This document shows, piece by piece, positions 1-12,000 of a DNA stretch of 64,000 nucleotides (position 1 is its first letter; every line of letters starts with the position of its first letter). Source of the DNA: Opisthocomus hoazin (taxonomy: Eukaryota; Chordata; Aves; Opisthocomiformes; Opisthocomidae); the NCBI RefSeq assembly GCF_030867145.1, contig NC_134433.1, positions 12,165,216 through 12,229,215 of the forward strand, written 5' to 3'. A program made the position numbers and the translations under genes. A model generated the notes under the pieces. The model made no database searches, was not told the origin of the DNA, and saw nothing but the letters and a program-made list of their open reading frames with translations.

Positions 1-84
1 TGTCCTCCAGCTCCTGCTGCAGCCGTTTCTTGGTGAAGTCGATCTCCCGCACCGCCCGCTCGTACTTCAGCCGCCATTCGCCAC
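1..84 (-). CDS. MYO18A: MYO18A exon 25, partial at window edge (residues 1371 to about 1398)
   Basis: Acceptor CCCTCGCAG ends at 85. Reads [20 protein letters not shown] and on to LQQELED, still coiled coil, when the window ends. The remaining roughly 650 residues and the 3' end are outside. Confidence 0.93.
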
Positions 85-3000
85 CTGCGAGGGAAAGGGG
101 GTCACCAGGGGCCTGTGTGGAGTGGCACGGGGCCACCGTGGAAAAGGGAGCACGGTGCTGCGACCACGGGGCACCCAGGGCGTGCCAGCAGCGAGCACTG
201 GAGGCAGGACCGTACCTGAATCATCATCGTCGAGCTCCCCGTTGAGCTCGGCTGCCCGGATGAGCCGAGCCTCCATCACCTCCATCTCCATCGACTCCAT
301 CTGCTTCTTCAGAGCATCGTACTTGGCCTGGGAGGGGACACGGCCGCGGTGAGCACCGGGGCGGGTCAGGACATGCCGCGAGGTTGGGGAAAGGTGCATT
401 TACCTGCAGGTCCTTCATCTCCTTCTCGGCCCGCAGCCTCTCGGCCGTCTCGGCGTCCAGCAGCTGGGAGGCCGACTCGCCGGTGTTTCGCTCGTCCGTC
501 AGCTCCGCTGTCAGCTCTGTGATCTGGCGGGGGGGGAGTGGGATCGTGAGCCGCACCGGGGCAAGCCGGCACAGCACCGCACCCCGTCCCGGTGCCGGCA
601 AGGACCTACCCTGCTCTCCAGGCGGTCGCTGTTGAGCCGGAGCTCGTTACGCTCCTTCTCCACCTTTTCGAGCTTGCTCTTGAGCTGCTGGATCTCTTCC
701 TGCAACAGAGCGGGCGGTGAGGGAGGGGGCAGGCGCAAGGCCAAGAGGTTGGCAGGCAGGAGCCTGGCAGCTCTCCGCATCCCCCCAGTGCCCCCCCAGC
801 GCTGGGTGGGCAGGGTGGGGGCTCCTCGGGGCAGGGGGCCCTCTCCCCTGCCGAGGGCCGGGCAGGGATTTTCCCCAACCCACTCCGCCGCCGGGCCAAC
901 TCCAACCCCATAAATGGTGTCGAAACGCCAGGCAGCCCCGGCAAAGCTGGAGAGGGGTCCCCGCACCCCCTGGGAGAGGGGGTGGGAGTAAAGCCACCCA
1001 TCAGCAGCTCACCGAAGGGTCTGGGTGCACGCAGCCCAGATGGGGAGGGAGGGGGCCCACCGGGATGCCCGGGGCCCACCAGCCAGCACCAGGGCGGTGT
1101 GCCCGGCTGCCAGCTTCACGCACATCTTCCTTTCCCTCCTCTGGTCCCAGCACAGGCTGGGGAAGCAGGAGGGTGCCCAGGAGCCCCCACCCCAGGCACC
1201 TGTCCTCGGCGGATCAGGGTGAAAGCTGAGCCAGGCAGTGGCTCCGTGCCAGGCGGGCTCGGTGGGGGCATGAGTGTCTGGTTGCCAGCGCAGCACCAAG
1301 CCCCCGCGTACGCCTCTCGGCACACGGTTTCATTTCCATTCTCCACGCCTTGTAATTGGGCTCACGCAACAGCCAGCTCTCAGGATGCTAATGACATGCT
1401 GATTCGCAAATTAGGGAGCAATTTGAGCCTGGCGCTGATGGGGCTCAGGGCAGCCCTGGTCCTGCATCCCACCCCACTGCGGTCTCCTGCATCCCACCCC
1501 ACTGCAGGCTCCTGCATCCCACCCCACTGTGGGCTCCTGCATCCCACCCCATCACAGGCTCCTGCATCCCACCCCATTATGGGCTCCTGCATCCCACCCC
1601 ACTGCAGGATCCTGCATCCCACCCCACGGCAGGGCCCTGCTCAGGACCAACACTCCCCCAAGCCCACCCTGCCCCATCCAGCGTCCCCCGGCAGAGAGAT
1701 ACCCACGTCCTTGCCGCGGATCTGGTCCTCGGTGAGCTGCACCTCGATGAGGGGCCGCACGGTCGTGAAGAGCTTCCACCAGGGCCAGCCCTTCACCCCC
1801 TTGTTCTTCTTGATGTTCTTCTGCACACACCGGATGGCCAAATCCTGGATCTGCACGGCGTATGGTGTCAGCACAGGGTACCGTGTCAGCACGGGGTGCC
1901 GCCGGCGGGGCAAAGCAGGGCTGGTGGGCGCTCAGCACCCCTGCCGGCAGCCCCGCACGCTCCCCTTCGTTAACATTCGGGCTAACTGCACCCAGCTTAT
2001 CTGCTGTTTGATTCCCTCCAGCCCCTCCAAACACGAATCCTGCAGAAGGCGAGGCGCTGCCGAGACGCCTATTTTACGCCCTCTTTAATAATAAAAGTAG
2101 GAGCCAACGCTCTGCTTCATTCCGCTGCGGTGATGCCCAGCACCCTCCCCGCTGGTTCCCCCTCGGCCCCCCCGGTTCCCCCCGGCCCCCCACGGCTCCC
2201 CACGGCTGGGCAGGCGCGGGGGGAGGCGGGAGGAGGAGGCGCTGGCCCAGGCAGGCGGCAGAAAGGCTGCGCTGCCCATTTTAGGCGAAATTGTGCAGCA
2301 GAGCGGGGAGGGGAGCACTGCTGGGACGAACCTTCCTCTTCTTGAACTGCTGCCGTGCCAGGAAGCCCCTGCATGCTGCCTGGAAGAGGGTGATGTTCCT
2401 GCTGGTCTGCGCGTCCCGCTGCTCCTCCAGCCTGGCCAGCGAGCCGGCCCGGAAAAACACCTGCGGGAGGGGAGCACGGTGAGACGCCGATGGGTGCCGG
2501 CATCCCTCCGGCCACGCCATGCCACCCTCCCACCGGCGAGGATGCGGCTCTCCGGTCCTGTCCCGCCGTGGGGGTTTCATTCCCCGGGCACGAGGAATGC
2601 CGTAGGTGGGAGCAAACAGTGCTGCCCTTGTTCTGCCCCGGCGCGCCGTGCCAAGCCGTGCCGCCCACCCCTGCCCGTGCCGTCACTGGCACCCGCAGCC
2701 AGCGTCGGGCATCATACCCGGCTCAAGCCCATGTGGTAGCTGCTCTTCTCCAGGTCCAGCGACTCCAGGAGCTCCTCTACTGCCTGCGGGGAGGGAGGGG
2801 TGTCAGGGCCGGGCTGGCAGCACCCTGGGGTGCAGGGGACCCCAGACCACACCGCTGACCCCGGCACGGGGCACGTACCCGCTTCTCATCCACCACAATG
2901 TAGTTGCGCCCGTGCTTCTTGGTCAGGTGCGGGGCCAGGACGTCAAAGCGCCGCCTGAACTCCGCAAACACCATGTGGTCGGGGTACCCTGGGGGGAGCA

Positions 3001-6000
3001 AGGGAGAGCGGGGCTGCGGGGGCAGCCAGCACACCCCGGGGACGGCCGGGGTCAGCCCCGCGTGCCCTGACTTGCTGGGGCCCATCTTTTGGGAGACCTG
3101 ATGGGGTCACCCCACGTAGCGCAAGCTCCCCACGGGGCCGGGCACGGCCGGAGCGCCTCGACCCTCCCCGGGAGGTTTTCCTTGGCTGTGTCCTCCAGCA
3201 ATTTTGGCTGAGATCTGGGAAGAAAGCGGCCAGATCCTGCCTCGGGGGGAGCGCAGGGACACGGCCCCGCTCCAGCTCCGCTCTGAGCAGCAGCCAACTT
3301 CTGCATCGCGCTCGCCGTGCCGAGCCTCCACATCCTAATTAACGATGGGGTATTGACGGGGACGCTGACCCCGGCACAGCCATCGATCCAGGAGGTGAGC
3401 GGGTGGCATCGATTTCCGATCGTGGCCGGAAGGGTCCAGCCTCCAGGCAATAAAAGCTCGGCTCAGCGGCCGGCCACACGTATCAATAAATGTTTTGCTG
3501 AGCACAACCCGGAGTCCCCCATCCCAGCGGGACACGGCTGGCTGCCAGTGGGAGAGCTGCCAGCGGCACCAGCAGAGACACCCAATTAAGGCCATGCCTG
3601 TCCCCGGCGCAGATAAGGGCCCCACGGGGCGGGGGGGACGGGGACAGGAGGCTCGGAGCAAGGGCAGTCCCGAAGGGGTTCCCTGGGGGAGCTTTGGCTC
3701 CCCGGGGAGGAGATGCAGCCGGGACCCCCCCCCGGCACCCATCTCCGCCGCGGGACGTGCAGCGCAGCCCTGGCACCCCCTGCCCCGGGCGCCGGCGGCG
3801 CGGCTCACCTTGGCGGTACATGCGGAGGGCGTCGAGCAGGCGGGAGCCGCGGAGCTGGGCACGCAGGAGGGGCACGTCCAGCTGCATGAGCCCGGCCTCG
3901 CAGTGCTCTGCCGGCAGCTCCAGCTCGCTGCCGCTCACCCGCCGGCACGGCAGAGCCCGGGGGTCCCCGCCGCCCCCCGCCGCCTTGGGCAGGAAGCAGT
4001 GCACGAAGTGGAGCTTGGATTTCTTGATGCTGTCAATGAGGGCGTCCTGCGTGCACGGGAGAGCAGGGTGAGCGGCGACACGCGGCGGTGGCCCAGCCGG
4101 AGCCAGGGACCCCCACCTCGGCACCCCCTCACTCACCACTTGCAGCTTGATCTGGATGCAGAGGGATTTCTTCTTGACGGCGGCCACGCCGGTGGTGAAG
4201 GTCTTGCGCATGCTGGTGGCCCGCCGCAGGGCCAGCTGGGAGCCCCCCTCCAGCCCCGCCACCGAGCCCGACAGCACCAGCGCCGACCCGCCACGGCCGG
4301 CAAACAGGCTGCTGATGACCTTCCTGCCAGGTACGGAGGGGACGTCACCCCCCTAAAAACACCTCTCCCCGCCACCGTGCCCCCTTCCCGCCCTGGCACC
4401 CCACTCACTTCTGCGACTCCTGCAGCAGGGCGGAGGCGTTCTGGGAGGCCGGGTTGTGCTTGACGTGGTTGAGCCAGCCCGTGGCATCGTACTCCACCCA
4501 GCTGGTCCCCGAGCTGTGACCCAGGAGGAAGTGTCGGGGCTTGTCACTGGGGAGCAGGGGGTTGTGCCCTGTGGGGAGACACAGCACTGTGGGCACGGGA
4601 CCAGCGTGTTGCCGACGCATGGCCCCGCGGTGCCGGGCCCCTCCTGACCTTTCTTGCCCCCTTCCTGAGGGCCGTAGTAGGAGAAGAGCCGCTCCAGTAA
4701 GGTGTCCTCATTGCCGCCCGGCTGCAGTGCCTCCTCCTCCAGCAGCCACAGCAGCCCCCGCGCTTCATCCGTGCGGGCCAGCGACCGGACCTGGGGGTGA
4801 CACCATGCTTGCACCCCGGCCCCACATGCCGGTGTCCCCCGGGGCAGGGACGGGAAGGGACAGGGCACTGGGCCACCCAGCGAGCACGCGACCTCGGCTG
4901 CTGCCAGCAGCAAGGCAAAGCGGCACCACGGGAGAGGGCCCCTCCTCATCAGGGAAAGGGTCAGTACGCGATGCTCGGGCAGCGAGATGCTCGCTGGGGC
5001 AGAAAACGCTGTGCTCAGGCACCCGCGGGACGAAACCCCGTGCCGGGCTGGTGCAGGCAGCCCCCTCAGTCTCTGCAGCCTCCTCCAGCAGGGACTGGAG
5101 CACCCCAGGGACTGGGGCACCTTGGGGACATATGCACCCTGAGGACCAGAGCACCCCAGGGACTGGTGAACCTTGGGGACCTGTGCAGCCTGGGGACCTG
5201 AGCACCTTGGGGACCAGAGCACCCTGGGGACCAGAGCACCCCAGGGACTGGACAACCTTGGTGACCCGAACACCTTGGGGACCAGAGCATCCCATGGACC
5301 AGAAAACCTCGAGGATCACAGCACCCTGGGGAACGGAGCACCCTGGCGACCTGAGCACCCCAGGGACTGGAGAACCTTTGGGCTCCTCACACTCCTGCTC
5401 ATGGCAGCTCCCGGGGTGGTGGGGGACACCATGCCAGGGGATGCACCAGGGATGTGGGCTGCACACACACTTGCAGCCACGCTGTCACGGCCAGGCATTC
5501 GGGACAGCCCCTCTCCTTCCCCTAACTACCGCCAAAGGGCCACGAAAGCCACCCGGTCGCTGCCTCACGCCACAAACTGCCGTGACGCGGCCACGAGGAA
5601 GCACGGCGGGTACTTACCAGTGCCTGGTGTGAGGGCTGGTCTACAGCGGCTATGGAGCCAGAGGAGCCGGGCTCGGCATCAGCCAGGGCAAGCTCTATAT
5701 TCTCCTGTTGAGGGGGGACAGAGGTGCGGTTGGTGCCTGTGCGGCAGGGGACCAGCAATGGGAACCGGCAGCCGGTCAGGGCACTGGTCTCAACAGGGTG
5801 CAGGCAGAAGGCAGGGCTTTCCCAGCATCCCACCACCCCACTGTGCCAGCACGGCACAGGGTGATGCTGGGGGCCGCAGGAGGACCAGGACACATGGAGG
5901 GGTCCCTCTGGGCTGTTGGTGCCGAGATGGAGCAGCAGCAGTGATGTCCCACCCCCAGCCACCCCATCACCTCCCAGCCTGGCACGTCCGCAGGCAAAGC

Positions 6001-9000
6001 TGCCCAGCTGGGGCCGGAGCTGCCGGCGAAGGCACCGCGGGCGGTGGGAGCCCTGGGGAAACCCCCGCCGCACCGAGCATCATTTCAGAGCTGCTTCGGG
6101 TGGCCCCAGTCCAGAGCGACTGCGGGGCAGGACACTGGGGGGACGTTGTAGGAGATGCTCGTGCAGAGAGGGGAGGGGAGGTGATGGCAGCCCTGAGAGT
6201 CCCCGTTACCTCCTTGTAGCGCTCCAGCTCGCGGGCGAAGGTGCGCTGGTGGAAGAGGAGCTGCAGGCGCTCCTGGGCGTAGTTGTGGCAGAGCTCCTCG
6301 AAGGTGGCCCCCCGGCTCTCCCCCGCCAGCTCGGGGTTTTGCGCCCCGGGGGTGTCCACCACCGTCACCGAGCACACCGAGTGCTGGCTCGACTTCAGCG
6401 CCCTGCATGGGACAGAGGGACGCCGCGGGGTGAGTGGGTGCTGCCGGGCCCCCCCGGTTCTGCCCCCGGCCCCCCAGCACGTACCTGTTGAGGAGGGAGA
6501 TGAGGAGGGTGAAGAGCTCGGAGTACAAGCCGGCCGCCATGCCCTCCAGGCACTCCAGCGCCGTCAGCCTGGGACCTGGCCAAGGCAACGCTGAGCGTCC
6601 CCAGCCTGGGGTCCCCCGGGGCCACCCGCTGTCCCCCACCGCCCCTCACCCTACCTGTGCCGCCGTCGCCCAGGGGGGGCTCATCGGGGCCCTGCCGGAA
6701 CGACGTGGATCGCTGCAGGGTGCCCTTGGGCTGGTGCTTGAAGATGGAGGAGGAGAGCTCCTCCAGGCTGCAGCCCAGCAGGTAGGCGGCTTTCTGAGCC
6801 CACTCGTGCCGGGCAAACTGCTTCCTCCCAGCTACAGGGTGGAGAAGGGTGCTCAGCACCAGCCAGGGCATCCCCCAAAACAGGGGGGTGTTCCCAGCCA
6901 GGCCTGGGTCCCCCAGAGTAGGCTGGGGATGCTGCGCACAGCGGGAGCGCACGGCCAGCGTGTTTCGGGGTCTGGTGAGAGGAGACGGAGGGTGAACGGC
7001 TTCGTGCCTCTGCAGGGCTGAGCCCAGAGCCACGCCGCGGGGTGGGGAGTGGGGGTCACCCCTCGCCACCGCTGCCTGGGGACCCCTGGAGCCCGGGACA
7101 GCATGGGGCTCTGAGCCGCCCTGGCACGGGGACATGTCCTGCTCGGCCACAGGCACTGAGCAGCTCCGTCACGACACGGCAGGACAGACTGCGGCTGCTG
7201 GACACAAGCACACGGATGCCGGGGGAGGGCAGGGGAGATGGGAGCAGGTTAATGGTGACAAGCAGGGACACGACAGCGGCAAGGTGGTGGCATGTGGGAG
7301 GGGAAGCCTGAGACACGCGCAGAGAACAAGACTTTACCTTCGTCGGCGTCTGCATGGCAAAAGGGCAGCATGCACCATGCAAACAGAGACAGGGGTTAGA
7401 AACAACGGCACGCGACAGCGCGGACACGCGGCACGGGGACGCCCTCCTGCCGAAACACGCCACGCGCAGGCACCGCCACGCACATGCCAAGCCCGGTCCC
7501 CTCCCAGCGCATCGCTGCAGAGAGATGCTGCGACCCGGCGTGGGGGCCCTTTCCCCGTGAGCCCCAGCCACCCCGTGGGCACTGGTGGGGAGCCGCTGTC
7601 GGATCCAGCCCGGCACAAGTGCCAAGGGGCCAAGGAAATGGGGGCTGGTGCGGCTGAGCTGGCTCTGAGCATCCCCGGTGTCCACAAGAGATGCAGGGGA
7701 GGCTCCAGGAGCAGCACAGAGCTGGCGCTGGGATGCCTGCCCGGAGCAGGCTGTGGGGATGCTCCCCCTGAGCGGGATGTGGGGGTCCCCCCCCCAGCAG
7801 ACCCCCACCAAGAAGCTCCCGAGGCGTCCCCCGCGGTGGCTGCAGCAGGGCCCTGCTGCCCTCTAGTGCCATCAGCACCCCACGGGCAGCTCCGCACCCC
7901 GCTGCGCCCCAACACCCCTCCGGACTCTCCCTCCCCATTCCCCACTCGTCTTTCCCCCCCGGGGGCTGCAAATCCCCTTGCTGCAGCCATCAGCTCCGGG
8001 CATCCACTTCCAGGCTCCCCCCCGCCAGCGCTGCAGCACCACGGGGGCTTCCAGCACCATGGGGGGAAGGTGAAAGTCCGAGGGGGAGAAGAGCAGCCCC
8101 TCGAAGCCAAATTCACCACACCCCAGGACGGAGAGCAAAGCCGGTGCCCATCTGAGCAAGCCCCGCAGCCCTCGGTGAGCTCTGGGTGCCGGGGCAGCCC
8201 TGCCCCATGCTAAGAGGACCGGGTGGGGGGTCCTGATGGGCAGAAGGCAAATTTGGGGCTGCCAGGACCCAGCCGGGGGTCAGGGTTGGTCCCGGCACAC
8301 CAGCAGCACCCCAAGCCCCCATTTCAGCCCCACAACCGGCGCCGCGCGGCACCACCCGGAGCAGAGCCCCCCACGGCTCCCATTACCGGCTCCGTCCGCC
8401 AGCGGCTCTGCGGGGAGGACAGGGGGGAGAGGCGTTATGCTGAGAAGGGGGGACACCCGCACCCCCCAACTCCCTCGGCCCCAGCCAGGACCCCATAGCT
8501 CACAGGGGCCAGGTCTGGCGGTGTTTGGTTCCCACCAGCCAGCAGGACCACCCTGACCGAGGGCGCAAAGCTGGGTGCCCCAGAGCACGCAGGGTCTCAG
8601 GGCACTGTCCCTCAGCTGACACAGCCCCAAAACCTCCCCCAAGGCTCGGCCACACCAACAAGGTGCTGGCAATCGCTCTGGGACACCACGCAGCCATCAG
8701 CCCCAAGCCTCAGCTCGTTAATGCCCCCCAACCTCGAGCAGCTCGTTACCTTTCGTGGCCCCGGCGGCCCCCAGGTGATAAATGGCGCCCAGGACGAGCC
8801 AGAAGGCCTTCTGCTCATCGCCGGAGATGCCCATCACCTTCATGGCAGCCTGGAGCTTGTTGAACTGCTGGGTCGCCTTCTGCTTTTCCTCCGGCTGTGG
8901 AAAGCAACAGGAGCCGTTGGTGTGGGGGTCTGGCCCTGCCCCCCCCTGCACCCCAATGGGCCAGGGAACCCCATCACCCCCCCAGCCCCTCCCCAGTCCC

Positions 9001-12000
9001 ATAGCAGCGACCTTGGAGAGGGCCACGATGCCGAAGACGTTGTTCTCTGCCAGGTGGTTGAAGTGAAGCTCAGTCCTGGGGACATAAACACCGAGATTGG
9101 CCCCACGTGGGAGTCCTGGAGACCCCCCCAGGGCAGGGACCATGCCCTCACCCCCCCCAGCTCACCGCAGGGCGCTGTCAGAGCAGGCCAGCAGATAGTA
9201 GAAGACATTGAAGGTGGCCTCGTTGGCCGGGCGCTTGGCGACACGCAGCTTCTCCAGCAGCAGCGTCTGGCAGAGGTGGGAGCATTGGGAATCGTCCCCG
9301 GGGACCGCACTCCCACTGAGACCCCCCCAGCCCACCCTGGCCTCATCCTTGCCGCCTGCCCAGGGTCCCTGCAGAGACATGACGGTCTCCTGCCCACCAC
9401 ACGTGGGCAAACATCATCCTAGAAACCCCCGAGCATCTCCTCTCCCGGGGTGTCTGCTACTACAGGAGCACGAGGCGGCTCTCTTGGATTTTAAGGGCTC
9501 TGTTGTTGTCACACCAGCGTGTCGTCTGGAAGAAAGACACCCGGACACTGGGGTAACGCAGCGCGGACGGGGAGTCGATCTGATCTGCGCACGTCCGGGC
9601 GTGAACAGAGACGAGAGCAGGGCGCCTGGCCGCTAAGCGCTGCGAGCACGGCCAGGCAGCCGGCGGGGGTCTGCGGCAGAGCTCACGGGCTAGCGTGCGG
9701 CCGGGCTGCCGGGAGAAAACACCCCGGCGAGGATGGACCGGCACCCGTGCCGGGGGGGCCACGCCGGCCCCCTCACCTGTACGGAGGCGGATGCCACCTG
9801 CCCAGCCTGGTCGAAGTCCAGAGAGATGATCTGTGAGAAGCGGGTGGCGTTGCCATTCATGCCGGTGCTGCTATTGCCAAAAGCCTCCAGGACGGTGTAG
9901 AGAGCCTGCCACTTCTCCGCTGCGGGAAGAGAAGCGGGGCGGTGGGGTGCAGGGGCTGCGCGGCAGGCGACCGGAGCCAGCACCGCCAGCCGGGCAAGCG
10001 CTGCTGCTGCTGCTGTGCCGTGCTCCGCGCCGCGGCAGCCCTCGAGAGCGCGGTAAAGGGACCGGCGTGAGAAAGTGAAGAGCGTGCCGCGTGGTGCGTG
10101 TCTGGCGGTGGGAGGCTGTGACTGCAAAGCCAGGGGCGTGCGCAGGTGGCACGGGGACCCCGCACCCCAGCACGGACTCACCGGAGAAGACCTTGCCGGT
10201 GCTGCCGGCGATGGTGGCCAGGTACTGGACGAGGTGCTGGCAGTTGGTGGTTTTGCCGCTGCCGCTGGCGCCCAGCAGCACGACCGCCTGGTCCTGGCGG
10301 CTCATCAGCATGCTGCGGTAGGCGGCCTGGGCCACCGCGTAGATGTGCGGGGACGTGTCCTCCCTCCGGCACCCTTTGAACATGTGCATGACCTGAGGGG
10401 GAGGGGAGCGGGCGAGCGTCAGCACCCTGCCACCCCCACCCGCTCCCTCTGCGCGGTGGCACAGCTCCCAGCCACCCGGTGTCCGCCCCCAGGCAGCGAG
10501 GTCACCTTCTCGGAGTACATGGAAGGGGAGCTCAGCGGGTTGATGATGACCATGCTGGGGCCGGCGTAGGTGTGCAGGAGGTTGCCGCCGTAGCGCTGCC
10601 GCAGCGTGTGCAGCACGCTGGACTCGTTGAGGTAGAGGAGGCTGGCGAGGTCCTCTGCGCGGTCGCAGGAAGGGGGGTTCGCCTGGCAGCAAGGTGGAGG
10701 GGGGCATCAGGCGAGGAACGGGGGTCTGCCCCGCCGTCCCCCACCCCGTGGCCCTACCTTCTCCACATCGTCCTCCTCCACCTCCAGGATGGCTCCGTCG
10801 TGGTCCAGCTTCACCTTCACCTTGCCCTCGGGCAGGGGGTTGCCCTCCTCCGGCCGCAGCTGGCTGCCTGCGAGGGGCACGGGGTGCTCAGCGGGGCCGT
10901 GCCAGCAGCCCCCCCGGGACACCAGCCAGGTTGGGGGCCTCGCTGTGCCACAGGGAGGATGGGGCACCCCGTGTCCCAGCGGCACCGGGCTGAGCCCTGA
11001 CTCACCCAAGGAGAAGCCATCCCTGTGCACCAGCCACACCTTCTCGGTCTCGTACCAGGCCTCCTCAGCCGCTATCTGCTCCTCCGTCTTGGCCTGCGGG
11101 ACAGCGGGATGTGGGGTGGTCATGGTCCCCACCTCATCTCCTCCCCACAGCCCCGGGGATGGAGGAGGCAGGGCTACCTGGCCACGGGGCCACAAGCCAG
11201 GCAGCCACAGCCACCCTCCGCAAGCCCCACACCCTCCCAGCACGTGTGCCCAGCTTGCCCATTGCTCCTGGGGATCCCAGTGGGCTCGGGGCTGTGGAGA
11301 CCACCCAGGCCCTGCCATGGCTCGGGGCAGACATGAAGTCACAGCAAGTGCGTTCACCACGGCCACCTCGGGCAAGCCTGGGGGGCCCAAGCTCCCAAAC
11401 CGCAGCCCAGAGAGCGGGCAGCCACGCCAGCCACGTGCCGGCACGCAGGGACACCGGGCATGCTGCGGGGCCATGGGACATGCTGCGGGGACACGGGGCA
11501 GGGGCACGCTGTGGGGACACAGGACACGCTGCAGGGACTTCACGGAGGGACACAGGACACGGCACAGTGACGGCGGAGTACCGCGGCGTGGGAAATGCTG
11601 CGCTGGCACGGCCGGCACAGCGGGGACGTCCCTGCCACCCGGGAGCAGGGCGAGCCCCAAAGCCAAACCTGAGCTGCCGCAGGGACGGGGCCAAAGGGAG
11701 CTGCCGGGGCATCGTCCGCTTGACCCTGGCGAGGCCGAGAGACGGGGGGTGAAGGCGAGAAGGGGGAACCTCTGCCCCGCAGACAGCCCAGAACGCGGCG
11801 GGGGGAAGCAAGCCGGGGCAAAGCGCCGCCGTGCCAAACCCTGTGGGCGCTCCCAGTGCCACGGCCACTGTGGTGGCCAGCAGACTGGCAGGTCCAGCAC
11901 GGCGCTGGGGACACACAGAGCCGGGAAGGACACTGGCCACGAGGCCGTGCTGCCAAAGCCCCAGGGCTGGGGGACACTGTGCCGAGCCGCTGAGAGCTCT

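Noticed and set aside
982-2088. 368-codon plus-strand frame
   Set aside because: Covers intron, a 25-bp minisatellite and an antisense MYO18A exon; no start context or splice support.
1459-5380. Regular repeats considered as a CRISPR array
   Set aside because: Units are contiguous tandem repeats without unique spacers, in a vertebrate intron.
4541-5632. 363-codon plus-strand frame and minus-strand frames with GCSGPQ-type repeats
   Set aside because: The 17-bp minisatellite is open in several frames; it is intronic between two well-placed MYO18A exons.
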